NCBI RefSeq assembly: GCF_050958605.1
Contig: NZ_JBJHDO010000003.1
Coordinates: 1-64,000, forward strand
Direction of reading: 5' to 3'
Source: G016756615 sp050958605
GTDB taxonomy: Bacteria; Pseudomonadota; Alphaproteobacteria; Rhizobiales; Rhizobiaceae
DNA length: 64,000 nucleotides
Under the pieces are notes generated by a model. The model ran no database searches. It was not told the origin of the DNA and saw only the letters and a list, made by a program, of their open reading frames with translations. A program made the position numbers and the translations under genes. Shown piece by piece: positions 17,074 to 24,775 of this stretch (the stretch's first letter is position 1; the number at the start of each line of letters is the position of its first letter).

Positions 17074-17508
17074 TCAGGTTTTGTGACCCGAGTGCTTCGC
17101 CTTCTCATGCCAGTCGAAGTCGATCGCGCCCTCCTCGGCCTTGTGGAAATACTGCGAGGAGACAAGCCAGCCCTTTAGCGGGCGGAGCAGCGCCATGCAA
17201 CTCAGGACCGTAAGAGGCAAGGTCGTGAACAGATGCACCCATAGCGGGGAATCGAAGGTCACCTGGATCCAGACGCCGAAGGCCAGGGCCGGAACGGCCG
17301 CGATGGTCATGGCGAAGAAAGCAGGGCCGTCCGCGGGATCCGCGAAGGAATAGTCGAGCCCGCAGACCTCGCAGCGCTCAGCCAGCTTGAGATAGCCGGA
17401 GAAAAGATGCCCGGTCTGGCAACGCGGGCATAGCCCTTGAATGCCGGTTTTCATCGGGTTGTCGGTAGGCGTGTAGCCTTCGGCCGAATATCTGCTGTCC
17501 TTCATGTC
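17074..17508 (-). CDS. DUF983 zinc-ribbon membrane protein
   Basis: A 144-residue protein. The N-terminus holds two Cys pairs (LCPRCQTG and ERCEVCGLDY) that would form a zinc ribbon. Two transmembrane helices follow (FFAMTIAAVPALAFGVWIQV and LFTTLPLTVLSCMALLRPL), with a conserved QYFHKAEEG tail. DUF983 proteins often accompany respiratory oxidase genes; here the divergent neighbour is cioA. The Met at 17508 is chosen for its GGAGA five bases away; two in-frame Mets lie just upstream. Confidence 0.82.
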   Translation of the reverse strand, partial: DMKDSRYSAEGYTPTDNPMKTGIQGLCPRCQTGHLFSGYLKLAERCEVCGLDYSFADPADGPAFFAMTIAAVPALAFGVWIQVTFDSPLWVHLFTTLPLTVLSCMALLRPLKGWLVSSQYFHKAEEGAIDFDWHEKAKHSGHKT

Positions 17509-17523
17509 GGTCTCCATGGCCAT

Positions 17524-17956
17524 GAACGGGCCTGGGCCCGTCCGGGCTCATCGACTTCACAAATAGGAGCCGGTCGCGCCCAAGGCAAGAACAATCGCCC
17601 TATAATCAACATACATTCCTATCAATTTTCTACGCGGCCGATAATTGTATGCATCTTGGCGATAGGCGAGGCACACGCATCGAGCGAAATCAATCCGCCT
17701 TCGGGTTGCGCCGGAAAGTCGCACACGCCGCCGGAACCAGGAGGAGGCGGGCAATTTCAAGCTTTCGCGCGCGGTCGGCGCTCGGAAAAGAAAGGAAAGA
17801 TCGCCCTTGCGGCTTCTCGCCGCTTCCCCCGGCTCTCCTAGTCATTGGTGGAGGGCACTATAGTTTCGATACCGCGGGAGGAACGCAGCCGGGAAACCGG
17901 AAGCGGGCGGAGCAATCTTCGGTCGCCACGCGATCGACCAGATAGAGAGGTCCTTG
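17524..17956. other. Divergent DUF983-cioA intergenic region
   Basis: No gene is seen. Half-sites resembling the mocR direct repeat occur at 17609-17615 (ACATACA) and 17646-17653 (TGTATGCA). A short hairpin abuts the DUF983 start (GACGGGCC/GGCCCGTT). GATAGAGAGG provides the cioA ribosome binding site. I see no FNR box here. Confidence 0.4.
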
Positions 17957-19393
17957 ATGTTCGGCCTGACAGCGCTGGAACTGGCCCGCATACAGTTCGG
18001 CTTCACCATTTCCTTCCATATCGTCTTCCCTGCAATCACCATCGGCCTCGCCAGCTATCTTGCCGTGCTGGAGGGGCTGTGGCTCTGGAAGCGCGATACC
18101 GTGTATCGCGACCTCTATCATTTCTGGTCGAAGATCTTTGCCGTGAACTTCGCCATGGGGGTCGTTTCCGGCCTGGTGATGGCGTACCAGTTCGGCACGA
18201 ACTGGAGTTACTACTCCGCATTTGCCGGGAGTATCACCGGCCCTCTGCTCGCCTATGAGGTTCTCACGGCCTTCTTCCTGGAGGCCGGCTTTCTCGGGGT
18301 CATGCTGTTCGGCTGGAACCGGGTCGGACCGGGGCTCCATTTCTTCTCGACTATCATGGTGGCGCTCGGAACCCTCCTGTCCGCCACATGGATTCTGGCG
18401 TCCAACAGCTGGATGCAGACCCCACAGGGATTCGAGATCGTCGACAACGTCGTCGTGCCGGTGAATTGGATCGAGGTCATTCTGAACCCGTCCTTCCCCT
18501 ATCGCCTCGCCCACATGACCGTCGCCGCCTTCCTCGCCACGGCGCTGTTCGTCGGCGCCTCCGGCGCGTGGCACCTGCTGCGCGGAAACGACAATCGGCG
18601 CGTGCGCACGATGCTCTCCATGGCGATGTGGATGCTGCTCGTCACGGCGCCGGTCCAGATCCTGATCGGCGACCTGCACGGCCTCAACACGCTTAAACAC
18701 CAGCCCGCCAAGATCGCCGCGCTCGAGGGCCATTGGGAAAACAAGCCGGGCGAGGCCGTGCCCCTGACGCTGTTCGGCTGGCCCGACATGGAGGCGGAGG
18801 AGACACTCTATGCCCTCAAGGTCCCACATCTCGGCAGCCTGATCCTCACCCATGACTGGAACGGCCAGTTTCCCGGGCTGAAGGAATTCGCCCCCGAAGA
18901 CAGACCGAATTCCACGGTGGTGTTCTGGAGCTTCCGCATCATGGTCGGCCTGGGCCTGCTGATGCTCACGCTCGCCGTCTGGGCGGCCTGGTTGCGCTGG
19001 CGCCAGAAACTTTACGCCTCGCGGCCGTTCCTGCATTTCGCAACCTGGATGGGGCCGGCCGGGCTCGTCGCTATTCTCGCCGGCTGGTACACGACCGAGA
19101 TCGGCCGCCAGCCCTGGATCGTCTACGGCGTCATGCGCACCAAGGACGCGGTTTCCAACCATTCCGCCCTCGCCATGAGCGTCACGCTCATTGCTTTCGT
19201 CGTGGTCTACTTCATCGTTTTCGGGATAGGCGTTCGCTACATGCTGAAGCTCGTCGGCAAGGGGCCTGAGGTCGAGGAGGAGGATTCCCTGGAGGACGAA
19301 CGCCACAGCAGCGGCCGGCCGGCCCGTCCGCTTTCCGCCGCCCCAGATCAGGTGGATTCAGACATCCCCGCCAATCAGCATGAAAGGGCCTGA
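17957..19393 (+). CDS. cioA: Cytochrome bd-type (CIO) ubiquinol oxidase subunit I
   Basis: A 478-residue multi-spanning membrane protein, the catalytic subunit of the bd-family quinol oxidase. The N-terminal His haem ligand is in FGFTISFHIVFPAITIG, a second in YRLAHMTVAAFLATALF, and the family signature GWYTTEIGRQPWIVYGVMRT is present near the C-terminus. The Q-loop is short, which places it in the cyanide-insensitive (CioA) branch rather than the long-loop CydA branch. It starts a three-gene operon with cioB four bases downstream and a DUF2474 peptide. The enzyme oxidises ubiquinol at high oxygen affinity without pumping protons. Confidence 0.94.
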   Translation: MFGLTALELARIQFGFTISFHIVFPAITIGLASYLAVLEGLWLWKRDTVYRDLYHFWSKIFAVNFAMGVVSGLVMAYQFGTNWSYYSAFAGSITGPLLAYEVLTAFFLEAGFLGVMLFGWNRVGPGLHFFSTIMVALGTLLSATWILASNSWMQTPQGFEIVDNVVVPVNWIEVILNPSFPYRLAHMTVAAFLATALFVGASGAWHLLRGNDNRRVRTMLSMAMWMLLVTAPVQILIGDLHGLNTLKHQPAKIAALEGHWENKPGEAVPLTLFGWPDMEAEETLYALKVPHLGSLILTHDWNGQFPGLKEFAPEDRPNSTVVFWSFRIMVGLGLLMLTLAVWAAWLRWRQKLYASRPFLHFATWMGPAGLVAILAGWYTTEIGRQPWIVYGVMRTKDAVSNHSALAMSVTLIAFVVVYFIVFGIGVRYMLKLVGKGPEVEEEDSLEDERHSSGRPARPLSAAPDQVDSDIPANQHERA

Positions 19394-19397
19394 GCCC

Positions 19398-20405
19398 ATG
19401 GGTATCGATCTTCCGGTTGTCTGGGCCGTCATCATTGCGTTCGGCCTGATGATGTATGTCGTGATGGACGGTTTCGATCTCGGCATCGGCATATTGTTCC
19501 CCTTCGTGCGCGACCGCGGGGACCGCGACGTGATGGTGAACACGGTCGCACCGGTATGGGACGGCAACGAGACCTGGCTGGTCCTGGGCGGTGCCGCGCT
19601 CATGGCCGCCTTCCCCCTGGCCTATTCGGTAATCCTGAGTGCCCTATACCTGCCGCTGATTCTCATGCTGCTCGGCCTGATCTGGCGTGGTGTCGCCTTC
19701 GAGTTCCGCTTCAAGGCGGACGTGCATCACCAGGCTTTCTGGGACAAGGCGTTCGCCGGGGGCTCCTATGTGGCGACGTTCTTCCAGGGCGTTTCGCTTG
19801 GCGCTTTTCTCGATGGCTTCCCGATCGAGAACGGCGCCTATGCCGGCGGCGCGCTCGATTGGATCACCCCCTTCAGCCTGTTCACCGGCGCCGGCCTGCT
19901 CGTCGCCTACGCACTGCTCGGCTGCACCTGGCTGATCATCAAGACCGAAGGCCCGCTTTATGAACGCATGGTGACGCTGGCGCGTCCGGCGACGCTCGCT
20001 CTCCTCGTGGTGATCGGCATCGTCAGCCTGTGGACGCCTTTCGCCCATCCCGACATCGCCGAGCGATGGTTCAGCTACCCCAACATCGTCTTCTTCTCAC
20101 CGGTTCCGATCCTGGTTCTGGTGAGCGGATGGGCGATCCTGCGATTGCTCGACCGTCAGCCGCACGTCGCGCCGTTCCTGCTCGCGCTGTTTCTGCTGTT
20201 CCTCGGCTATAGCGGGCTCGGCATCAGCCTCTGGCCGAACATCATCCCGCCGGACGTTTCGATCCGGGAGGCGGCCGCCCCGGCCCAGAGCATGGGCTTC
20301 ACGCTCGTCGGGGCGCTATTCATCATCCCGATCATTCTCGCCTACACCGCGTGGTCGTATTATGTTTTCCGCGGCAAGGTGAAAGCTGGGGAAGGATATC
20401 ACTGA
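19398..20405 (+). CDS. cioB: Cytochrome bd-type (CIO) ubiquinol oxidase subunit II
   Basis: A 335-residue CydB-family subunit. The N-terminus MGIDLPVVWAVIIAFGLMMY followed by VVMDGFDLGIGILFPFV is diagnostic, as is PVWDGNETWLVLGGAALMAAFP. Eight or so transmembrane helices follow. It starts four bases after the cioA stop and its own stop overlaps the next ATG by one base (TGATG). It stabilises the haem pair of CioA. Confidence 0.95.
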   Translation: MGIDLPVVWAVIIAFGLMMYVVMDGFDLGIGILFPFVRDRGDRDVMVNTVAPVWDGNETWLVLGGAALMAAFPLAYSVILSALYLPLILMLLGLIWRGVAFEFRFKADVHHQAFWDKAFAGGSYVATFFQGVSLGAFLDGFPIENGAYAGGALDWITPFSLFTGAGLLVAYALLGCTWLIIKTEGPLYERMVTLARPATLALLVVIGIVSLWTPFAHPDIAERWFSYPNIVFFSPVPILVLVSGWAILRLLDRQPHVAPFLLALFLLFLGYSGLGISLWPNIIPPDVSIREAAAPAQSMGFTLVGALFIIPIILAYTAWSYYVFRGKVKAGEGYH

Positions 20406-20548
20406 TGCGCGAGCCGACCGAAGCACCGGCTTCCCTACCGAAACGCATCGGCTGGCTCATCCTCATCTGGACGGCGAGCGTGCTGGCCCTCGGCGCGGTC
20501 GCACTCGCCTTCCGGTTCCTGATGAACCTCGCCGGCCTGACGGCCTGA
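20405..20548 (+). CDS. DUF2474 small subunit-like peptide of the bd oxidase
   Basis: A 47-residue peptide with one transmembrane helix (GWLILIWTASVLALGAVALAF) after a short charged N-terminus. Its position directly after cioB, translationally coupled by TGATG, and its size match DUF2474 peptides, the presumed counterparts of CydX in cioAB operons. CydX-like peptides are needed for oxidase stability; this role is inferred from position and size. Confidence 0.8.
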   Translation: MREPTEAPASLPKRIGWLILIWTASVLALGAVALAFRFLMNLAGLTA

Positions 20549-20563
20549 CAGCGAGCCGATCCG

Positions 20564-21952
20564 CTAGACCACCATCGCCGACATGGCGGGCTGCTGGCCA
20601 AGCAGATCGGCGACGATGCGCAGGCTCGTCGCGAGGGCCTGCTGGTCGGAGGCAGCGCCGAGCCCGAGGCGCACGGCTTCCTGCGCCGGTCCCGAGACTG
20701 CGAAGGCATCGCTGGTCACCACGCCGATCCCAGCCGAGCGAAGACGGGTCGCGAATTCGGCGCGGCTCCACTGCGCCGGGAGCCTGAGCCAGGCATGGAA
20801 AGCCGCCGGATCTGTCTCAACCAGGCTGGGGGGTAGGATTCGCGACAGGATCCGCTGCCGCTCACCTGCTTCCTTCCTGATCGCCGCGAGCACGGATTGG
20901 GCGATCCCGCTCTCGATCCATCGGGTGGCGATCGACGCCGTCAAAGGAGATGCCATGCCCGCGGTGGCGCGGACCGCGCTTGCGACCTGCCCCGCGCCAC
21001 GATCCCGCGGAACGACCAGATAGGCAACCCGCAAGGCCGGCGCCAGACATTTCGCCAGCCCGGCAACATGATAGACCATGTCCGGGGCGAGCGCCGCGAA
21101 GGGCGGCACCGGCTCGGCGGGCAAAGCCCCGTAAGCATCGTCCTCGACGATCGGTAAATCGTGCCGCCGCGCTATCGCGATGATGCGCTCGCGCCTCGCT
21201 GGCGAAAGCGTGATCGTGGTGGGGTTGTGTAGCGTCGGGTTGATGTAGAGCGCCTTCGGCGCTCCCTCCCGGCAATGTTCCTCCAGTGCTTCTGGAACCA
21301 AGCCTTCGTCATCCATGCCGACGCCGACCACGCGGATCCGCAGGTAATCGGCGACCGCGCGGAATCCCGGATAGGTCAACTGGTCGGCAAGGATCGTTTC
21401 TCCGGGTGCGGCGAGCGATCCCAGCAAGGCCAGCAGCGCTCCTTGCGCGCCTGGGCAGACAACCAGCCGAGTGACGTCGATGCCCCCCAACCGCGGCGCA
21501 AGCCACTGGACACCTGCCGCCCTGTCGCGCACCGCGCCGCCAGCCTCCTGATAGCGAAGCAGGAGATCCAGCCCGTCATGCATTCCGAGATCCGCCACGC
21601 CGTCCCACATCCGGGCGACAAGATCCGGATCGTCGAACCGCGGCGGCAAGTTCATGCTCATGTCGATATGCCCGCTTGGCGTCGGCGAGAAATTGGCGGG
21701 CCGCCGGGCCCGGACATAAGTGCCCTGCCCGACACGTCCTTCGACAAGGCCACGCCTTTGGGCCTCGGCATAGGCGCGGCTCACTGTGGTAAAATCGATC
21801 CCAAGTTGTTCGGCAAGCGCCCGCTGTGGAGGGAGCCGGAAGCCAGCCGGCAACCGGCCCGACGTGACGTCGGCCGACAGTGCATCGGCGATCGCCAGAT
21901 AGAGAGGCCCCGCGCCTCTGGAGATGGAAGGTGTCCAGCTTGTTCCAGTCAT
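20564..21952 (-). CDS. MocR-type transcription regulator (GntR HTH fused to PLP aminotransferase fold)
   Basis: A 462-residue fusion. Residues about 10-80 are a GntR winged helix (LYLAIADALSADVTSGRLPA, RALAEQLGIDFTTVSRAYAEA, RRGLVEGRVGQGTYV). The remainder is a class I aminotransferase fold, with CPGAQGALLALLGSLA, PTLHNPTTITLS, VEDDAYGAL and AGLAKCLAPALRVAYLVVP, in which the PLP-binding Lys is in AGLAKCLAP. MocR proteins sense PLP or amino-compounds and usually regulate a neighbour or themselves. It is convergent with cioAB-DUF2474. Tandem TGTATGTA repeats lie 30 bp upstream. Confidence 0.9.
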   Translation of the reverse strand: MTGTSWTPSISRGAGPLYLAIADALSADVTSGRLPAGFRLPPQRALAEQLGIDFTTVSRAYAEAQRRGLVEGRVGQGTYVRARRPANFSPTPSGHIDMSMNLPPRFDDPDLVARMWDGVADLGMHDGLDLLLRYQEAGGAVRDRAAGVQWLAPRLGGIDVTRLVVCPGAQGALLALLGSLAAPGETILADQLTYPGFRAVADYLRIRVVGVGMDDEGLVPEALEEHCREGAPKALYINPTLHNPTTITLSPARRERIIAIARRHDLPIVEDDAYGALPAEPVPPFAALAPDMVYHVAGLAKCLAPALRVAYLVVPRDRGAGQVASAVRATAGMASPLTASIATRWIESGIAQSVLAAIRKEAGERQRILSRILPPSLVETDPAAFHAWLRLPAQWSRAEFATRLRSAGIGVVTSDAFAVSGPAQEAVRLGLGAASDQQALATSLRIVADLLGQQPAMSAMVV

Positions 21953-21981
21953 CGTTCCGCCGCTGTCGTCATCCGCTCACA

Positions 21982-22000
21982 TGTATGTAGATTGTATGTA
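21982..22000. promoter_or_regulatory. Tandem direct repeat, candidate MocR operator
   Basis: TGTATGTA at 21982-21989 and again at 21993-22000 (11-bp period, one helical turn), 30-48 bp upstream of the mocR-type start. MocR regulators such as GabR and PdxR are known to bind direct repeats, so autoregulation is plausible. Confidence 0.5.
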
Positions 22001-22074
22001 CGGAGTAGACAAGCGTCGGCCACGCGAACGCAGGCGGCCACTTTTTCGGCTTTGTCCCGGCCGGAATTTGTGGC

Positions 22075-22111
22075 GTCGAGAATGGCGGCGTTGCCGTCCG
22101 CCCTTCTCGAC
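22075..22111 (-). terminator. Hairpin downstream of the manganese catalase gene
   Basis: The arms GTCGAGAA (22075-22082) and TTCTCGAC (22104-22111) are stacked on GGCGG/CCGCC with one mismatch and a nine-base loop. It lies 32 bp past the catalase stop. There is no T-run on the minus strand, so it is a stabilising or Rho-associated structure rather than a classic intrinsic terminator. Confidence 0.4.
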
Positions 22112-22142
22112 GGGTTTTCTGGCTTTCCCTCCCGCGGTCGTT

Positions 22143-23069
22143 CTACCGCGATGCCTGGTAGAGCTTGGTTGCGATCTCGAACATTTCCTCCGGCGCGTAG
22201 TCCGGCGTGAAGGCGGATGGCTCGCCAACCAGTTCTTGGATTTTCCCGCCGTCAGGCATTCCCTCGACCACCTCGAGCTCACCCGGAGGGTCATCAGGGA
22301 GAGCCATTTCTCCGTTGCCCCAGATGCCTGATATTTCGCGGTAATCCTCGGGGCTGAACGTGTAGAGCCGGCGGTGTGAGCCTTCTTCCAGATATTTCTG
22401 GCTCTCGGGGATGTTTGCCAGGGGGATGTTGGGCGTCGGAAGCATCTTCTCGATCTCGACGCCAGTTATCTTCTTGAGGGCAAGGGCGTAGGAGTGGGCA
22501 TGCACCGAGCCCCTCACGAGCAGATAGCCGCAAATCTCTCTTCCGGTTGGATCCGAGAGGGTCTCGTACACGCGCAGCTTGTGGAGCCGGGCCCCGCACT
22601 CGAGATGAAAATTGTGCAGAAGATCGAAGATGACGTTGCCTGTCGTCGTGACGAAATCCTTGTTCCAACTCAGGCCGTTCGAGTCGATCGGCACTGCGCC
22701 GCCGCCGTGGGACAGGAAGCCGGCGGCCAGTCTGGCATCCTTCATCTTGTCGAATGGGGCGCCGGTGATATCGGTCGGTCCGACCATATCGCGATCGGGT
22801 ACATCCGGGCCGTTCGCAAGCATGGCGACTCCGTTGCAAACCAACTCGACATGGCCGAGCTCTTCGGCGGTGATCGCCGCGACCAGGCTGTAGAATGGCC
22901 TCAGCTTGCTCTTTGACCGGAAATTGAAGCTCTGGAAGAGATAGTTCCCAAGTGTGGACATCTCTCCGTATTTCCCGCCCAGCAACTCCTGAAGAGCCGC
23001 GGCGGCGTTGGGGTCTTGTCGATCTGGTGCGGGGAGTTCGATCTGCAGCTTGTCTACGCGCAAGAACAT
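22143..23069 (-). CDS. Manganese catalase
   Basis: A 308-residue ferritin-like di-manganese catalase that decomposes hydrogen peroxide without haem. Candidate Mn ligands are visible: Glu in GGKYGEMSTLGNYLFQSF, Glu and His in AITAEELGHVELV, Glu in NFHLECGARLHKLR and His in GSVHAHSYALAL. The C-terminal extension (TFSPEDYREISGIWGNGEM...) is typical of the family. It stands alone on the minus strand with an EcfG-type promoter 28 bp upstream, so control by the general stress response is likely. Its presence beside bd oxidase genes fits an oxidative-stress role. Confidence 0.92.
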   Translation of the reverse strand: MFLRVDKLQIELPAPDRQDPNAAAALQELLGGKYGEMSTLGNYLFQSFNFRSKSKLRPFYSLVAAITAEELGHVELVCNGVAMLANGPDVPDRDMVGPTDITGAPFDKMKDARLAAGFLSHGGGAVPIDSNGLSWNKDFVTTTGNVIFDLLHNFHLECGARLHKLRVYETLSDPTGREICGYLLVRGSVHAHSYALALKKITGVEIEKMLPTPNIPLANIPESQKYLEEGSHRRLYTFSPEDYREISGIWGNGEMALPDDPPGELEVVEGMPDGGKIQELVGEPSAFTPDYAPEEMFEIATKLYQASR

Positions 23070-23096
23070 GGGAGCCTCCGTTCGGGAAACCGACCG

Positions 23097-23121
23097 AACA
23101 GCACTCCAGCTGTATTGTTCC
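23097..23121 (-). promoter_or_regulatory. EcfG-type promoter for the manganese catalase
   Basis: On the minus strand GGAAC (plus 23117-23121), a 16-base spacer, then TGTT (plus 23097-23100), 28 bp before the ATG. The general stress sigma factor EcfG of alphaproteobacteria recognises GGAAC-N16/17-CGTT; here one -10 base differs. Confidence 0.6.
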
Positions 23122-23277
23122 GGCCGCTCGGCGAATAGATCCCCGCCCGAGAGTGGCGGTCGGATCCGAACCCGCTGTCCTCGCCTAATGAGGGCGGCGA
23201 GCTAGCCCTCTTCTCCACGCCGGCAAAATTCAGGGATCGTTGGTTGCCCAGCGCTTTGAGCTCGGCTTCACCTGCTA

Positions 23278-23302
23278 GGAACCAGCCCCGCCAAGGCGCG
23301 TT
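23278..23302 (+). promoter_or_regulatory. EcfG-type promoter for the small membrane peptide gene
   Basis: A perfect match to the consensus: GGAAC (23278-23282), 16 bases, CGTT (23299-23302). The expected transcription start is about 7-9 bases on, giving a leader of roughly 28 nt to the ATG at 23338. Confidence 0.65.
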
Positions 23303-23337
23303 GCTCGATCATGAGCTTCACAACAAGGATCAGGGCC

Positions 23338-23469
23338 ATGCCGGAAGATCTATCGCGAAAAGAAGAGCAAAGCGGCACCAGAAAAATAATGATGTGGGGC
23401 GTCGCAGCAGCCGCTGTGATTTTTGTCGTTCTTTTTCTGATATTCGTCCTCGGATCAGGCGGTGCTTGA
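23338..23469 (+). CDS. 43-residue single-span membrane peptide
   Basis: The reading frame begins ATG CCG GAA GAT and encodes MPEDLSRKEEQSGTRKIMMW, then GVAAAAVIFVVLFLIFVLG and SGGA before TGA. It has a charged N-terminus and one strongly hydrophobic helix. AAGGATCAGG lies upstream of this ATG; an earlier in-frame ATG at 23311 would add nine residues but would be almost leaderless. A perfect EcfG-type promoter precedes it. It was found by direct reading because the gene is very short. Similar small hydrophobic stress peptides are common in Rhizobiales, but the function is unknown. Confidence 0.65.
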   Translation: MPEDLSRKEEQSGTRKIMMWGVAAAAVIFVVLFLIFVLGSGGA

Positions 23470-23641
23470 CGGTCCCGGTTCGAAATCCCTGTTGAAACCA
23501 ACCGGCCGATCACTCGAGTGCTCTTTGATCCGGAAACTCATAGAGGTGTCGGGCTAGGCTGCTTTCCGGTGGTGGCGTATGTTCACGCAGCTTCGGAGAG
23601 CCTGCGACCACAGAATGCCCACAGGAATCAATGTCACTCCG

Positions 23642-24766
23642 TCAGCTCAAGGACTTGAGCGCCTCCACGCTGGTCGCTCCGAGCTGCGCCATCACGTTGT
23701 CCAGCTCCTGGGTCAGAGTACGGATGACGAGCCTGGGCCCCTTCTCCGCGCCACAGGCGGCGACGCTGAAGACGAAGGGACGGCCGACAAAGACGAAATC
23801 CGCGCCCCGTCCGAGAGCCTTGGCGATATCTTCGCCCGATCGGATGCCACCGTCGATCATCACGGGATAGCCAGCTCCCACCGCGGCCCGGATTGCAGGC
23901 AGCATCGAGATCGGCGCCGGGGCCGCGTCGAGCTGGCGTCCACCATGATTGGAAACGACAATGCCGTCCGCGCCGACTTGCCTGAGCCGGAGCGCGTCTT
24001 CCGGATTGAGCACGCCCTTGACGATCATCCTGCCCGACCAGCGCCGGCGGATCGCCGCCAGAAGTTCCCAGTTCAGACGGGCGGAACTCTGCCCGGCCAT
24101 CAACGCGGCCAGCGATTGAGTGCTGGACCCCTTCTCGGCGTAACGCTCGAGATTTGCAAATCGCGGGGCGCCGTGGCGTAGAACCGCCAGACACCAGCGC
24201 GGGTGCATGGCCAGATTGACCATGCTCTTCGCTGTCAGTTTCAGCGGCAAGGTGAAGCCGTTGCGAAGATCGCGAACGCGCTTGCCCGGAGCCGGCACGT
24301 CGACGGTGACGACAAGGGTGTTCAGGCCGGCTTGCTCGGCGCGATCAAGCAGGTTGTCGACGATTTGCTGATCCTTGCCGACATAGATCTGGAACCAGCT
24401 GTCCGGATTGGCCCGGGCGATATCCTCGATCGAGGTCGTTGCCGCCGTGGAAAGAATGTAAGGAATACGCGCCTTGCCGGCGGCCCGCGCCAGCGCGACG
24501 TCCGTTCCCGGCCAGGAAAGGCCGGCCAGGCCGATCGGCGGAATGCCGAAGGGCGCGGAATAGGATGCGCCGAGAAGCTCGGTCTCCGTCGAACGGACCT
24601 CCGCCCCCGCCAAGACGCGCGGCATGAGAAGCAAGTCGGAAAAGGCGATTTCCGACCGCCGGCTGGAGGATTCGCGGCCGGCCGCACCGTCCACGAAATC
24701 GAAGGCAAGCTTCGGCAGGCGCCGTCGTGCGGCGTCGCGGACGTCGTCGAGAGTATAGACGCTCAT
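23642..24766 (-). CDS. FMN-dependent 2-hydroxyacid dehydrogenase (LldD/mandelate dehydrogenase family)
   Basis: A 374-residue FMN enzyme of the lactate/mandelate dehydrogenase and glycolate oxidase family. Visible are the N-terminal LPKLAFDFVDGAAGRE, the FMN-site APFGIPPIGLAGLSWPG, FQIYVGKDQQIV, the catalytic Lys in GRMIVKGVLNPEDA, and the catalytic His/Arg in VVSNHGGRQLD, followed by VMIDGGIRSGEDIAKAL. It oxidises an S-2-hydroxyacid to the 2-oxoacid. It is the last gene of a minus-strand operon with a TctCBA transporter, a mandelate-racemase-family enzyme and a TPP decarboxylase-like enzyme, which points to a mandelate-type substrate rather than lactate. The gap to tctA is 9 bp. Confidence 0.88.
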   Translation of the reverse strand: MSVYTLDDVRDAARRRLPKLAFDFVDGAAGRESSSRRSEIAFSDLLLMPRVLAGAEVRSTETELLGASYSAPFGIPPIGLAGLSWPGTDVALARAAGKARIPYILSTAATTSIEDIARANPDSWFQIYVGKDQQIVDNLLDRAEQAGLNTLVVTVDVPAPGKRVRDLRNGFTLPLKLTAKSMVNLAMHPRWCLAVLRHGAPRFANLERYAEKGSSTQSLAALMAGQSSARLNWELLAAIRRRWSGRMIVKGVLNPEDALRLRQVGADGIVVSNHGGRQLDAAPAPISMLPAIRAAVGAGYPVMIDGGIRSGEDIAKALGRGADFVFVGRPFVFSVAACGAEKGPRLVIRTLTQELDNVMAQLGATSVEALKSLS

Positions 24767-24775
24767 CGATCCGCC

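Noticed and set aside
17858..19306. Minus-strand frame of 482 codons opposite cioA
   Set aside because: It is charged and His-rich, typical of antisense frames; cioA on the other strand has all expected motifs.
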